In this document: in pieces, positions 16,591-25,463 of the stretch
Position numbering within the stretch: position 1 is the stretch's first letter
How the letters are laid out: each line of letters opens with the position of its first letter
Assembly (NCBI GenBank): GCA_029237685.1
Contig: JAQZBV010000025.1
Span: forward strand, 1-36,157
Origin: Cytophagaceae bacterium
Lineage (GTDB): Bacteria; Bacteroidota; Bacteroidia; Cytophagales; Cytophagaceae
Reading direction: 5' to 3'
DNA length: 36,157 nt
Notes under the pieces: model-generated
Databases searched by the model: none
Told to the model about the DNA's origin: nothing
What the model saw: the letters and a program-made list of their open reading frames with translations, nothing else
Translations under genes and position numbers: made by a program

Positions 16591-19278
16591 ATGCCTGGTT
16601 TTCTAAAGCTGAGCGGTCTTGAACCGTTGGTGGTCACTCCTCAAAGTAATTTTATCAATATCGGTGAACGAACCAATGTAACCGGTTCTGCCAAATTTTT
16701 GAGGCTGATCAAAGAAGGACTATTTGAAGAAGCCCTGGAAGTGGCATTGGAACAAGTTCGTGGCGGTGCTCAGGTGATTGACATCAACATGGACGAAGGC
16801 ATGTTGGACAGTGAAGCCATGATGGTTCGCTTTCTCAACTTGTTGGCTTCAGAACCAGAGATTTCCAGAGTTCCGGTTATGATTGATTCTTCTAAATGGA
16901 ATGTCATTGAGGCAGGATTAAAATGTGTACAAGGAAAACCGATCGTTAACTCCATCAGCTTAAAAGCAGGTGAAGAAGAGTTTGTAGAACAAGCTAAGAA
17001 AGTAAAACGATACGGCGCTGCAGCTGTAGTCATGGCCTTTGACGAGAAAGGCCAAGCCGATACCTATGATCGCAGAGTAGAAATATGTTCGCGATCTTAC
17101 AAAGTATTGACAGAAGTTGTTGGGTTTCCACCTCAAGACATTATTTTTGATCCCAATATATTTCCGGTAGGAACAGGGATCGATGAACATAAAAATTATG
17201 CCCTTGACTTTTTTCGTGCGACCAAATGGATTCGTGAAAATCTTCCAGGTGCACATGTGAGTGGCGGTGTCAGTAACGTTTCTTTTTCCTTTAGAGGGAA
17301 TAATCATGTGAGAGAAGCAATGCATTCTGCCTTCCTTTACCATGCCATCAAAGAAGGTATGGACATGGGGATTGTGAATCCAAGTATGCTGACCGTGTAC
17401 GACGATATTCCAAAAGATTTGTTGGAAAGAGTAGAAGATGTATTGCTTAACCGAAGAGAAGATGCTACCGAACGTTTATTGGAATTTGCGGAACAGGTAA
17501 AAGGAAAAGGCAAAGAGCAAATCATCGATTTATCCTGGAGAGAAACTTCAGTGGAAGAGCGTCTGACCTATTCTTTGGTCAAAGGAGAATTAGCCTTCAT
17601 CGAAGCCGATATCGAAGAAGCACGTGTAAAATATGAGAGCCCACTGAAAGTGATTGAAGGTCCTTTGATGGATGGGATGAATGTAGTGGGAGACTTATTC
17701 GGTGCCGGTAAAATGTTCTTGCCGCAAGTGGTTAAGAGTGCCCGTGTCATGAAAAAAGGCGTAGCTGTGCTGTTGCCTTTTTTGGAAGAAGAGAAAAAAC
17801 TCAGCGGCAATACGGCCAAGAATGCCGGTAAGATTTTGTTGGCTACGGTCAAAGGAGATGTTCATGATATTGGAAAAAATATTGTAGGTGTCGTATTGGC
17901 TTGCAATAATTATGAAATTATAGACATCGGTGTCATGGTGCCTTGCGATAAAATATTGCAGGTAGCCGTTGAACAAAATGTAGACATCATCGGTCTTTCA
18001 GGATTGATTACACCTTCCCTTGACGAAATGGTGTATGTAGCCAAAGAAATGCAACGCCTGGGAATGAAACTCCCTTTATTGATTGGAGGTGCTACAACTT
18101 CCCGAATTCACACCGCTGTGAAAATAGATCCCATGTATGACGGAGCAGTTGTTCACGTTTTAGATGCATCAAAGGGAGTCCCGGTAGCCAGTAGTCTTTT
18201 AAGTAAAGATCAAAAAGAGAGCTTTACCCAAAAAATGAAAGATGAATACACCCAGATGCGTGCGGATTATGCCAATAAGAAGGAAGATAAGAATTACATC
18301 CCTTACGTACAGGCGCAGAAAAATAAGTTAAAAATAGACTGGAGTACTTATGCTCCGAAGACACCTTCTTTCATCGGCAACAAATTATTTAAAAATATAC
18401 CCTTAGAAGACATTCGTCCTTATATAGACTGGACGCCATTTTTTCAAACCTGGATGTTGAAAGGGAAATATCCTAACATCTTAAAAGACCCTGTGATTGG
18501 TGTTGAAGCACAGAAATTGTTTGACGATGCCAATAGTATGTTAGACAAAATTTTAGCTGATCAACAACTTAAGGCAAATGCTGTGGTAGGAATTTATCCT
18601 GCCAATGTAGTGGATCATGACACGGTACAATTGTATACCGATGAAAGCAGAACAACCGTCAAAGAACAATTTCATTTCTTAAGGCAGCAAGGAAAGAAAG
18701 GAACAAATGTCCCTAATATTTCCCTAGCTGATTATATCGCACCGTTGGAATCAGGCGTAAAAGATTATTTCGGAGCATTTGCCGTGACAGCTGGTGAGGG
18801 AATAGAAGAGATCGTGAAAAAATACGAAACAGAGTTTGACGATTACAATTCCATCCTGGTAAAAGCACTGGCAGATCGTTTGGCGGAAGCACTGGCGGAA
18901 AAAATGCACCAATGGATGCGTAAAGAAGGTTGGGGCTATGCTGCCGATGAAACATTGACCAATGAAGAACTAATCAAAGAGACCTACAGTGGTATTCGTC
19001 CTGCTCCGGGTTATCCTGCCTGTCCGGATCACACCGAGAAGGTGCAGTTGTTTGACTTATTGGATGCCACGGCAACTACCGGGATTATCCTTACTGAGAG
19101 CCTAGCCATGTATCCTGCCGCAGCAGTAAGTGGTTTTTATATCGGACATCCGGAATCTAAGTATTTTGGCCTAGGAAAGGTGGAAAAGGACCAGGTAGAA
19201 TCTTATGCGAAAAGGAAGGATATGCCACTAGCCAAACTGGAAAAATGGCTAGAGCCCAACCTGACCTACGAACTATAA
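16591..19278 (+). CDS. metH: Methionine synthase, folate/cobalamin/activation modules (split MetH part 2)
   Basis: An 895-residue protein holding the rest of cobalamin-dependent methionine synthase. The pterin-binding domain opens with [16 protein letters not shown]. The cobalamin domain carries the ligand histidine in [12 protein letters not shown] (about residue 425), with [13 protein letters not shown] and GGATTS after it. The reactivation domain shows the AdoMet motif RPAPGYPAC (about 802). The frame is open further upstream to 16513, but the ATG at 16591 begins at the expected linker (LSGLEPL). Together with the previous gene it adds up to about 1,230 residues, the size of one-piece MetH. 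Confidence 0.92.
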   Translation: MPGFLKLSGLEPLVVTPQSNFINIGERTNVTGSAKFLRLIKEGLFEEALEVALEQVRGGAQVIDINMDEGMLDSEAMMVRFLNLLASEPEISRVPVMIDSSKWNVIEAGLKCVQGKPIVNSISLKAGEEEFVEQAKKVKRYGAAAVVMAFDEKGQADTYDRRVEICSRSYKVLTEVVGFPPQDIIFDPNIFPVGTGIDEHKNYALDFFRATKWIRENLPGAHVSGGVSNVSFSFRGNNHVREAMHSAFLYHAIKEGMDMGIVNPSMLTVYDDIPKDLLERVEDVLLNRREDATERLLEFAEQVKGKGKEQIIDLSWRETSVEERLTYSLVKGELAFIEADIEEARVKYESPLKVIEGPLMDGMNVVGDLFGAGKMFLPQVVKSARVMKKGVAVLLPFLEEEKKLSGNTAKNAGKILLATVKGDVHDIGKNIVGVVLACNNYEIIDIGVMVPCDKILQVAVEQNVDIIGLSGLITPSLDEMVYVAKEMQRLGMKLPLLIGGATTSRIHTAVKIDPMYDGAVVHVLDASKGVPVASSLLSKDQKESFTQKMKDEYTQMRADYANKKEDKNYIPYVQAQKNKLKIDWSTYAPKTPSFIGNKLFKNIPLEDIRPYIDWTPFFQTWMLKGKYPNILKDPVIGVEAQKLFDDANSMLDKILADQQLKANAVVGIYPANVVDHDTVQLYTDESRTTVKEQFHFLRQQGKKGTNVPNISLADYIAPLESGVKDYFGAFAVTAGEGIEEIVKKYETEFDDYNSILVKALADRLAEALAEKMHQWMRKEGWGYAADETLTNEELIKETYSGIRPAPGYPACPDHTEKVQLFDLLDATATTGIILTESLAMYPAAAVSGFYIGHPESKYFGLGKVEKDQVESYAKRKDMPLAKLEKWLEPNLTYEL

Positions 19279-19354
19279 AAAGTTGCAATTTTCTGAGTGT
19301 TAGCGGATTGTTATAATACTCTTGTATTATTCATATAGGATATTGTTTTATTCT

Positions 19355-19390
19355 AAGCTTGGTATTTTTTGTATGCCAAGCTTTCTTTTT
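19355..19390 (+). terminator. Terminator after metH
   Basis: AAGCTTGGTAT and ATGCCAAGCTT pair over 11 bp with one G·T, and TTCTTTTT follows. It ends the metH message 77 bases after the stop codon. Confidence 0.75.
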
Positions 19391-19609
19391 AGGGGTTAGG
19401 CTTCCTTTTGTTTGCATTATTATAAGAAATGATCGACTCTGCCCCTCCCGGTATTGCTTCGTCCTTGAAATTGAGGGGCGATTTTGCTAATTTAGTATTA
19501 CTAATCCTCACAAATATGCGCCTAAATGCATGTTTACTTTTTTGTAATTAGAGAATTGGTTCCCTTGACTAAGAGAAACTGCCGCGCCCGCGGCAGTTTT
19601 TTTTTGTGC
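19391..19609 (+). ncRNA. Possible untranslated RNA ending in a strong orphan terminator
   Basis: The spacer from the metH terminator to metF has no credible reading frame, yet contains two conspicuous structures. GCCCCTC (19441-19447) pairs with GAGGGGC (19473-19479). At 19577-19598 an AACTGCCGC-type GC-rich stem is followed by nine T's, a textbook intrinsic terminator with no gene in front of it. That would fit a short RNA of up to about 200 bases, or a leader or attenuator. I could not find a convincing promoter and do not recognise an RNA family. Confidence 0.3.
19576..19605 (+). terminator. Strong intrinsic terminator without an upstream gene
   Basis: A GC-rich stem centred near 19587 (arms AACTGCCGC and GCGGCAGTT) is followed by an uninterrupted T run. 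It lies about 190 bases after the metH terminator and 95 bases before metF. Confidence 0.8.
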
Positions 19610-19653
19610 ATAACTCTGATGTATCAATACGCTTTTAATTTCTTCAACTATTA

Positions 19654-19696
19654 TTTTCTGAAAAGAATGACGTATTTTTGATTTTCAAAAATACGT
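19654..19696 (+). promoter_or_regulatory. metF promoter region with overlapping perfect 12-bp dyad
   Basis: ACGTATTTTTGA (19670-19681) and its exact reverse complement (19685-19696) are separated by TTT and end three bases before the metF ATG. The left arm contains TATTTTTG, a full match to the -7 box TAnnTTTG, with TTTTCTG (19654-19660) 12 bases upstream, the same layout as before gyrB. The dyad may be an operator over the promoter. In RNA, if transcription starts further upstream, it would be a hairpin hiding the start codon region. Confidence 0.5.
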
Positions 19697-19699
19697 TGA

Positions 19700-20653
19700 A
19701 TGAAAGTAGTTGATCATATACGCAATGCCAAGGATACTGTTTTTTCCATTGAGATCCTCCCTCCGTTAAAAGGACAAGATATAAACTCTCTGTTTCGTGG
19801 AATAGAACCCTTGATGGAGTTCAAACCTCCTTTCATCGATGTTACATACCACCGAGAAGATTATGTATATAAGAAGAGGGAAAATGGTGTGGTGGAAAAA
19901 GTATCAGTGTACAAAAGACCCGGTACTGTGGCCATTTCAGCGGCCATCATGAATCGATTCAAGGTAGATGCTGTACCTCATATTATCTGCGGAGGTTTCT
20001 CGAAAGAAGAAACGGAAAACGCTTTGATCGAACTAAATTTTTTAGGAATTGACAATGTATTGGCTTTAAGAGGTGATCCGATTAAAGCAGAAGGACGTTT
20101 TATTCCGGAACACAATGGAAATGCATACGCTACGGATTTGATTCAACAAATCAGTAATTTGAATAAAGGCATTTATGTAGAAGACGACATCTTAAATGCC
20201 TCGTGTACTAATTTCTGTATTGGTATTGCCGCTTATCCTGAAAAACATTATGAAGCGGTAAGTTTCGATTCCGACTTGCAATACCTTAAACAAAAAGTAG
20301 AATTAGGAGCAGAGTATATCGTGACACAGCTGTTTTATGACAATAGCAAGTTCTTTGCCTTTGAGAAAAAATGCAAAGAAATGGGCATCAATATACCTAT
20401 CATTCCGGGCTTAAAACCGCTTTCTACACGCAAACAGCTCAGTATTTTGCCTTCGATCTTCTATGTAAACATGCCCGACGCTTTGGTAAAAGCAGTGAAT
20501 GATTGCACAACCGATGAGCAAGTTCGCCAGGTAGGAATCGAATGGTGTATACAACAATCGAAAGAATTAAAAGCAGCGGGAGTTCCGGTGTTGCATTACT
20601 ATACCATGGGTAAATCAGAAGCGGTTTATGCCATTGCCAAAGAATTATTCTAA
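19700..20653 (+). CDS. metF: Methylenetetrahydrofolate reductase
   Basis: A 317-residue FAD-containing TIM-barrel enzyme that reduces 5,10-methylene-THF to 5-methyl-THF, the methyl donor used by methionine synthase encoded just upstream. Visible blocks are FSIEILPP (with the catalytic Glu region), VDVTYHRED-like FIDVTYHRED, VLALRGDP, CIGIAAYPEKH, and the barrel segment YIVTQLFYDNSKF. The length is typical. It is separated from metH by two terminators, so it appears to have its own promoter. The next gene follows after 10 bases. Confidence 0.93.
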   Translation: MKVVDHIRNAKDTVFSIEILPPLKGQDINSLFRGIEPLMEFKPPFIDVTYHREDYVYKKRENGVVEKVSVYKRPGTVAISAAIMNRFKVDAVPHIICGGFSKEETENALIELNFLGIDNVLALRGDPIKAEGRFIPEHNGNAYATDLIQQISNLNKGIYVEDDILNASCTNFCIGIAAYPEKHYEAVSFDSDLQYLKQKVELGAEYIVTQLFYDNSKFFAFEKKCKEMGINIPIIPGLKPLSTRKQLSILPSIFYVNMPDALVKAVNDCTTDEQVRQVGIEWCIQQSKELKAAGVPVLHYYTMGKSEAVYAIAKELF

Positions 20654-20663
20654 TCCTTCATAA

Positions 20664-21536
20664 ATGACGAAACCGATTCAATGGGTAGAATGTCCAAGAG
20701 ATGCCATGCAAGGCATCAAGCATTTTATACCTACGTCTGAAAAGGTCGATTACATCAAGGCTTTACTGCGATGCGGATTTCATACCTTAGATGCCGGAAG
20801 TTTCGTGTCCGCTAAAGCGATTCCTCAGCTCGCAGATAGCGAAGAAGTATTTGAGGCGATTAAAGATGACTTAGGGCAAACTCGATTGCTTTCTATCATC
20901 GCGAACATTAAAGGGGCCGAACGGGCAGCCGGTTTTTCCGGTACGGTAAAAGATGTAGGGTATCCTTTAAGTTTATCCGAAACTTTCCAGCAAAGAAATA
21001 CCAATCGCGGCATTGACCAGGCCTTTAGCGATCTCAAAGAAATTTTCGCTATTACAGAAGCCGCCCATCAGGAATTGGTCGTCTACCTGTCGATGGGATT
21101 TGGAAATCCTTATGGCGATCTTTACGATACCAAGTATGTCTTAGACTTCAGCCAACGTCTCATAGAAATGGGAGTAAAAACTATTTCTTTATCAGATACG
21201 GTGGCAGTTGCAAATCCTATTCAGGTTCTTCAATCTTTTCAAGCGCTTCATCAAAAATTTCCGGGAATTGTATTTGGTGCGCATTTGCATGTGGTGAAAG
21301 GAATGGAAGAGCCTTTGATCAAGGCTGCGTTTGACGGAGGTTGCAATCGTTTTGACACCGCTATGAATGGCTACGGAGGATGCCCTTTAGCAGCGGATGA
21401 ATTGGCTGGCAATATGGGTGCTGAAGTTTTGTATGCGTACCTGAGTAAAAATAACTATCCGATTAACATTGACGCTGTCGCTTTTCAGGCTGCTCAATCG
21501 AAAGCACAGGATTTATTTTCGAATTATGAGCACTAA
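20664..21536 (+). CDS. Hydroxymethylglutaryl-CoA lyase-like protein
   Basis: A 290-residue DRE-TIM-type aldolase, expected to split HMG-CoA (or a close relative) into acetoacetate and acetyl-CoA in leucine or ketone metabolism. The N-terminal motif is ECPRDAMQG, where classical enzymes have GPRDGLQ, with the catalytic Arg-Asp kept. VSAKAIPQLADSEEV matches the family substrate-site block. Metal-binding histidines are in GAHLHV, and the catalytic cysteine loop is GYGGCPLAADELAGNMG. The variant PRDAMQ motif means a related lyase is possible. It overlaps the next gene by 11 bases, which implies translational coupling. Confidence 0.8.
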   Translation: MTKPIQWVECPRDAMQGIKHFIPTSEKVDYIKALLRCGFHTLDAGSFVSAKAIPQLADSEEVFEAIKDDLGQTRLLSIIANIKGAERAAGFSGTVKDVGYPLSLSETFQQRNTNRGIDQAFSDLKEIFAITEAAHQELVVYLSMGFGNPYGDLYDTKYVLDFSQRLIEMGVKTISLSDTVAVANPIQVLQSFQALHQKFPGIVFGAHLHVVKGMEEPLIKAAFDGGCNRFDTAMNGYGGCPLAADELAGNMGAEVLYAYLSKNNYPINIDAVAFQAAQSKAQDLFSNYEH

Positions 21537-22269
21537 AAATAAAATCAAAAAAGTAGACATTTTTCTACCTTGTTTTGTGGATCAATGTTATCCGGAAACA
21601 GGTTGGAACATGGTGAAGGTATTGGAGTTTTTAGGGTGTAAAATCAATTATCCCAAAGATCAGACTTGTTGTGGGCAACCGGCATACAATGCTGGTTTTT
21701 TTGACGAAGCGGCTTCTGTGGCCTCAAAGTTCTTGACTGACTTTCCTTCTGAACGTTACATTGTAATGCCTTCTGCCTCTTGCGTTGGGATGGTAAGAAA
21801 TGGTTATGGTACGTTGTTTCAACAGTCTTCTAATATTTTGGAATACAAAAGAGTGAAAACATATACCTATGAATTCACGGAGTTTTTGACAGAAATACTT
21901 CACGTTGACAAATTGCCAGGTGCTAAGTTTCCTCATAAAGTAACGTACCATGATTCCTGTGCAGGCTTGAGGGAATGCAATATAAAACAAGGTCCAAGAA
22001 AGCTGCTGAAAAATGTAGACGGCTTAGAACTGATAGAAATGAATTATACGGAGACCTGCTGTGGCTTCGGTGGTACATTTGCCGTGAAGTTTGAACAGAT
22101 TTCATCCGCAATGGCAGAGCAAAAAGTGAACCATGCCTTGGATACCGGTGCAGAATACATTGTGTCTTCCGACTGGTCTTGTCTGATGCATCTCGATGCT
22201 TATATCAAGAAGAATAAGATTGCCTTAAAGACCATACATATTGCTGATGTTCTGGCATCAGGTTGGTAG
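21526..22269 (+). CDS. Cys-rich (Fe-S) oxidoreductase subunit, LutA/YkgE-like
   Basis: A 247-residue protein with two CCG domains. VDIFLPCFVDQCYPETGW and DQTCCGQPAYN form the first cysteine set; YHDSCAGLREC and ETCCGFGGTFAVKF form the second. These match LutA/YkgE, a subunit of the three-part lactate-utilisation complex, and more distantly heterodisulfide reductase subunit B and GlcF. I place the start at the ATG at 21526, inside the end of the lyase gene, because translation upstream of it does not look like the family. LutB and LutC are not adjacent, so the partner proteins must lie elsewhere or differ. Confidence 0.82.
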   Translation: MSTKNKIKKVDIFLPCFVDQCYPETGWNMVKVLEFLGCKINYPKDQTCCGQPAYNAGFFDEAASVASKFLTDFPSERYIVMPSASCVGMVRNGYGTLFQQSSNILEYKRVKTYTYEFTEFLTEILHVDKLPGAKFPHKVTYHDSCAGLRECNIKQGPRKLLKNVDGLELIEMNYTETCCGFGGTFAVKFEQISSAMAEQKVNHALDTGAEYIVSSDWSCLMHLDAYIKKNKIALKTIHIADVLASGW

Positions 22270-22271
22270 GA

Positions 22272-23081
22272 CTATAGCGTTTTATCTTTATTGTCATACG
22301 TCAACCCCGTAAATATGCCAATGATGCCTGGAATATTAGATTTTATACTGGCAGGCTGAGCAAAGGGATTGCCATTGGCATTCTGAGAATTGTTTACAGA
22401 AACTAGAAAATCGTAATGTTCTTTTGTCATATGAAATAGGCGAACCACCGTTGTTTGTCCGTCATTGAAGTTATAACCTCCTGCTATTCCAACCTCTTCT
22501 GTATCAAAAAGCTCATCATTCAAGATAAAGTCTTGTTTGATGTCGCCTCCCAAACTGTCGGAAAAAACCAAATACCTGTAGAAGTCAACTGTATTCATTT
22601 GATCTTTGAAACGGACAGCGAGTTGACAACGGGCTTCATTATTGCAATTTTTATACAAAGAATCAATAGTTACAATTTTTTTGATCGTAGAGGAGGAGTG
22701 ATAAGTTACGCCATTTATCATCACCGATAAATCAAATGCTTCGTCATAATGTGTAGGCACTTTAGAGGTGTCATTGGATCTGTAGTTATAGAATCTTAGA
22801 TCTCCATCACGTGGAATGCTATCGTAGGGCAGGGGGATTGTGACTCCTCGGTGTGTGATGGTTATATTGGCATCTCTGATGGGTGTAGGAATCAAGCCTT
22901 CGAAGTACCCAAGACTTTTATACAGCAGTAAACGATAAGGTTTACCTGGTTCCAAATAACATTCAAGGTAGGGCGTGTTAGTATAAGCAGGCAGCTCGAT
23001 GGTTACTTCTTTTTCAAAATTGCATTGAAGAAGCAACATACTGCTAACGAACAAGAGGAGGTATCTTACTTTGTTTACCAT
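22272..23081 (-). CDS. DUF4249 lipoprotein, partner of the TonB receptor
   Basis: A 269-residue protein with a lipoprotein signal: a hydrophobic stretch and a lipobox ending LLLQC (Cys about 20). The following ITIxLP-like strand, NITITHRGVTIPL and YRYLVFSDSLGGD resemble DUF4249, a Bacteroidota family almost always found next to a TonB-dependent receptor. It is probably an outer-membrane accessory or ligand-binding lipoprotein, as SusD is for SusC, although that role is inferred. It overlaps the end of the receptor gene by seven bases and so is coupled to it. It is convergent with the LutA-like gene, with only two bases between them. Confidence 0.78.
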   Translation of the reverse strand: MVNKVRYLLLFVSSMLLLQCNFEKEVTIELPAYTNTPYLECYLEPGKPYRLLLYKSLGYFEGLIPTPIRDANITITHRGVTIPLPYDSIPRDGDLRFYNYRSNDTSKVPTHYDEAFDLSVMINGVTYHSSSTIKKIVTIDSLYKNCNNEARCQLAVRFKDQMNTVDFYRYLVFSDSLGGDIKQDFILNDELFDTEEVGIAGGYNFNDGQTTVVRLFHMTKEHYDFLVSVNNSQNANGNPFAQPASIKSNIPGIIGIFTGLTYDNKDKTL

Positions 23082-25366
23082 TTGAAGTTAAAAGTTAAAG
23101 TAGGAATAATAGGGAATAATGCTACTTGCTTGGCAACATACCGGACAGGAATGTCATTTTCATCTTTGATCTCTTCAAAATAGATGAAGTACGTATTTCT
23201 TCTATTGTATACATTATAAATACTTAGTGTCAGATCTGCTTCTCCCCATTTCGGTTTGAAACGGTAGACAACACCAACATCCATGCGATGATAAGCCGGT
23301 AAGCGGAAAGCATTTCGTTCCGTATAGATAGGTACTGTTGTTGGCCTTACACCATCGACATCTTGTAAGTAAAATCTACCGATAGGCAAACTTACAGCTT
23401 GTCCTGTTCCGTAGACAAAAGTACCGGAGAAAGAAAAACGCGAATTTAATTTGTGCATCACCACTACCGACAAATCATGTCTTCTGTCATAGCGTGCGGG
23501 AAACCAATTGCCCTGGTTTATTTCTGCAAACTGTCTGTTGGTCCAGGAAAGCGTATAGCCTATCCACCCTGTAGTCTTGCCTTGTTTTTTTTCTAAATAG
23601 AATTCGGCGCCATAACTTTCTCCTTTGCCAAATACAAATTCTCTTTGAAGGGAATCATTGACAAACAATTGTGCACCGTCACGAAAGTCCAGTACACTTT
23701 TCATGTACTTATAATAATACTCGTTACTGAAAAACAGCTTGTTCCCAAGGAAAGAAAATTCATAACCTAAGGCCACTTGATCAGAGCGCTGTGGAGCAGG
23801 TGTAGTACCGGAAGGATACCATATGTCGGTAGGTAGTGATGCGCCGGAATTATTTGCCAGGTGTATGTATTGAAACATTCTGCTGTAGCTGGCTTTGATG
23901 CTGATGCGTTCCTTTAATCGGTAATTCACTTGCAGACGCGGTTCTAAACCTTGAAAAAACTTTTCCCGGTAAAACCATGACCAGCGAAGTCCTGCATTGA
24001 TTATCCATCTTGCGCGCCAGTTGAATTCATCACTGACATAAATACCTCCGCCTGTGCCATACAATGCCGTGCCGTTGGAGAATTGCACTTTGCCGTCAGA
24101 ACTTCCTGCCTGCAGCCTTGAAATAGTGAAGGCGTATCGGCTGAGTTGGATTCCTGTTTGAAAGGTGTGTTTTCTATATACTTTTTTCAAATGACTGCTT
24201 GCTGCGTAATCTCTAATGCCAGAGGTCAGACTGAAACTGAAAGAGGGTAATTCGTTTTTTAGTTTGTAGCGGTAGTCGCTTACAGAAAGAGTAGTGGTCA
24301 TTGTAGTGGCAGAATCTATGTTCGAAACCCAACTGACGCCGGCCAGTGCATTGCCCCATTGAAAGCCCAAGGTGTTGTTGTTATTTTTAAATTTGAACAC
24401 ATCCTTTCCAAAATAGCCTGTCAGGTGAAGATGGTTTTTGTTGTTTATTTTATAAGTCAATTGCAGGTTGGCATCGTAGAAGTAGTAGTCAGGAATGGGA
24501 TCATAATCGGGTTTCCCTTCCTGAGACTTGTTCAATGCGCGTGTAAAAATATCAGCATAGGTTCTCCTGACAGCGATGGTCCCCCATAATTTGCCTTTTA
24601 CAATAGGGCCTTCTACAGCCAATCTGGATGAAATCAAACCGATACCACCGTTTACAGTATAGCTACTGCTGTCGCCTTTATTGGTATGGACATCTACAAC
24701 AGATGACAATCTTCCTCCATACATGGCAGGGAAACCACCTTTGTAGAGGGTAATGCTTTTTACAGCATCGGCATTGAATACACTAAAAAATCCGAACAAG
24801 TGAGAAGGATTATAGACCGTAATACCATCCAGCAAAAAGAGATTCTGATCTGCTCCTCCTCCTCTCACATAGAGTCCGCTTGAGCCTTCTCCTCCGGATT
24901 GAATGCCTGGTTTTAACTGTAGTGTTTTTAATAGGTCCACTTCACCAAACAAAGCGGGAAGCAACTTGGCTTCTTTGCTGGTCAGGGTAATGGTACTCAT
25001 TTGGGTACTTTCCAATCGGTCTTTGTAGGGGTTGCCTTCTACAATGACCTCGTCGCGTGCTATGGATTTAAGGTAAATATTGAGATGGGGAGTCAGTTGA
25101 TCTACGGGTATTTCTACTGTTGCATAGCCAATGTTTTCAATGATCAACACGTCGTTTGATGCCACATGGTCCAATACAAAATGTCCGTCCTGGTCAGTAG
25201 TCGTTCCTATGGATTTGTTGTTTCTTAGGTGAACAACAGCTCCAATCATGGCCGAAGAATCACTGTGGTCTTTGATGATGCCTTCAATTCTTTCACTCTG
25301 TGCATTGGATTCCTGTGAGAGAAGAATAAAAAGGTAACACACACACGTCCAAACCATGCCTTTCAA
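23075..25366 (-). CDS. TonB-dependent receptor with carboxypeptidase-regulatory-like N-terminal domain
   Basis: A 763-residue outer-membrane transporter. After a signal peptide (to about residue 22, SNAQS), residues 25-110 form the beta-sandwich domain (GIIKDHSDSSAMIGAVVHLRN, DQDGHFVLDHV). The plug follows with GLYVRGGGADQNLFLLDG and VYNPSHLFGFFSVFNADAV, then a barrel with many aromatic strands ending in LTFNFKW. The terminal aromatic residue suits BAM-dependent insertion. It is smaller than SusC and paired with DUF4249 rather than SusD, so the ligand cannot be told; siderophores, metals or peptides are all possible. Confidence 0.9.
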   Translation of the reverse strand: MKGMVWTCVCYLFILLSQESNAQSERIEGIIKDHSDSSAMIGAVVHLRNNKSIGTTTDQDGHFVLDHVASNDVLIIENIGYATVEIPVDQLTPHLNIYLKSIARDEVIVEGNPYKDRLESTQMSTITLTSKEAKLLPALFGEVDLLKTLQLKPGIQSGGEGSSGLYVRGGGADQNLFLLDGITVYNPSHLFGFFSVFNADAVKSITLYKGGFPAMYGGRLSSVVDVHTNKGDSSSYTVNGGIGLISSRLAVEGPIVKGKLWGTIAVRRTYADIFTRALNKSQEGKPDYDPIPDYYFYDANLQLTYKINNKNHLHLTGYFGKDVFKFKNNNNTLGFQWGNALAGVSWVSNIDSATTMTTTLSVSDYRYKLKNELPSFSFSLTSGIRDYAASSHLKKVYRKHTFQTGIQLSRYAFTISRLQAGSSDGKVQFSNGTALYGTGGGIYVSDEFNWRARWIINAGLRWSWFYREKFFQGLEPRLQVNYRLKERISIKASYSRMFQYIHLANNSGASLPTDIWYPSGTTPAPQRSDQVALGYEFSFLGNKLFFSNEYYYKYMKSVLDFRDGAQLFVNDSLQREFVFGKGESYGAEFYLEKKQGKTTGWIGYTLSWTNRQFAEINQGNWFPARYDRRHDLSVVVMHKLNSRFSFSGTFVYGTGQAVSLPIGRFYLQDVDGVRPTTVPIYTERNAFRLPAYHRMDVGVVYRFKPKWGEADLTLSIYNVYNRRNTYFIYFEEIKDENDIPVRYVAKQVALFPIIPTLTFNFKW

Positions 25367-25410
25367 GATGCTGAATTTAGGGTTAATGGAAAAAAAAGAT
25401 AGAATGGTAA

Positions 25411-25445
25411 CCTATTTAAATTTAATAGTTTAAATTTAAATAAGG
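25411..25445. promoter_or_regulatory. AT-rich near-perfect palindrome between the receptor and the DUF4412-like gene
   Basis: CCTATTTAAATTTAA and TTTAAATTTAAATAAGG face each other across a few bases; the arms differ by a single extra T. It lies midway in the 97-base spacer between two divergent genes, where one operator could control both. Its TTTAAATTTAAA core is itself internally symmetrical. AT-richness raises the chance rate, but the matching CC/GG ends argue for a real site. Confidence 0.45.
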
Positions 25446-25463
25446 TATATAAATCATCATTTT

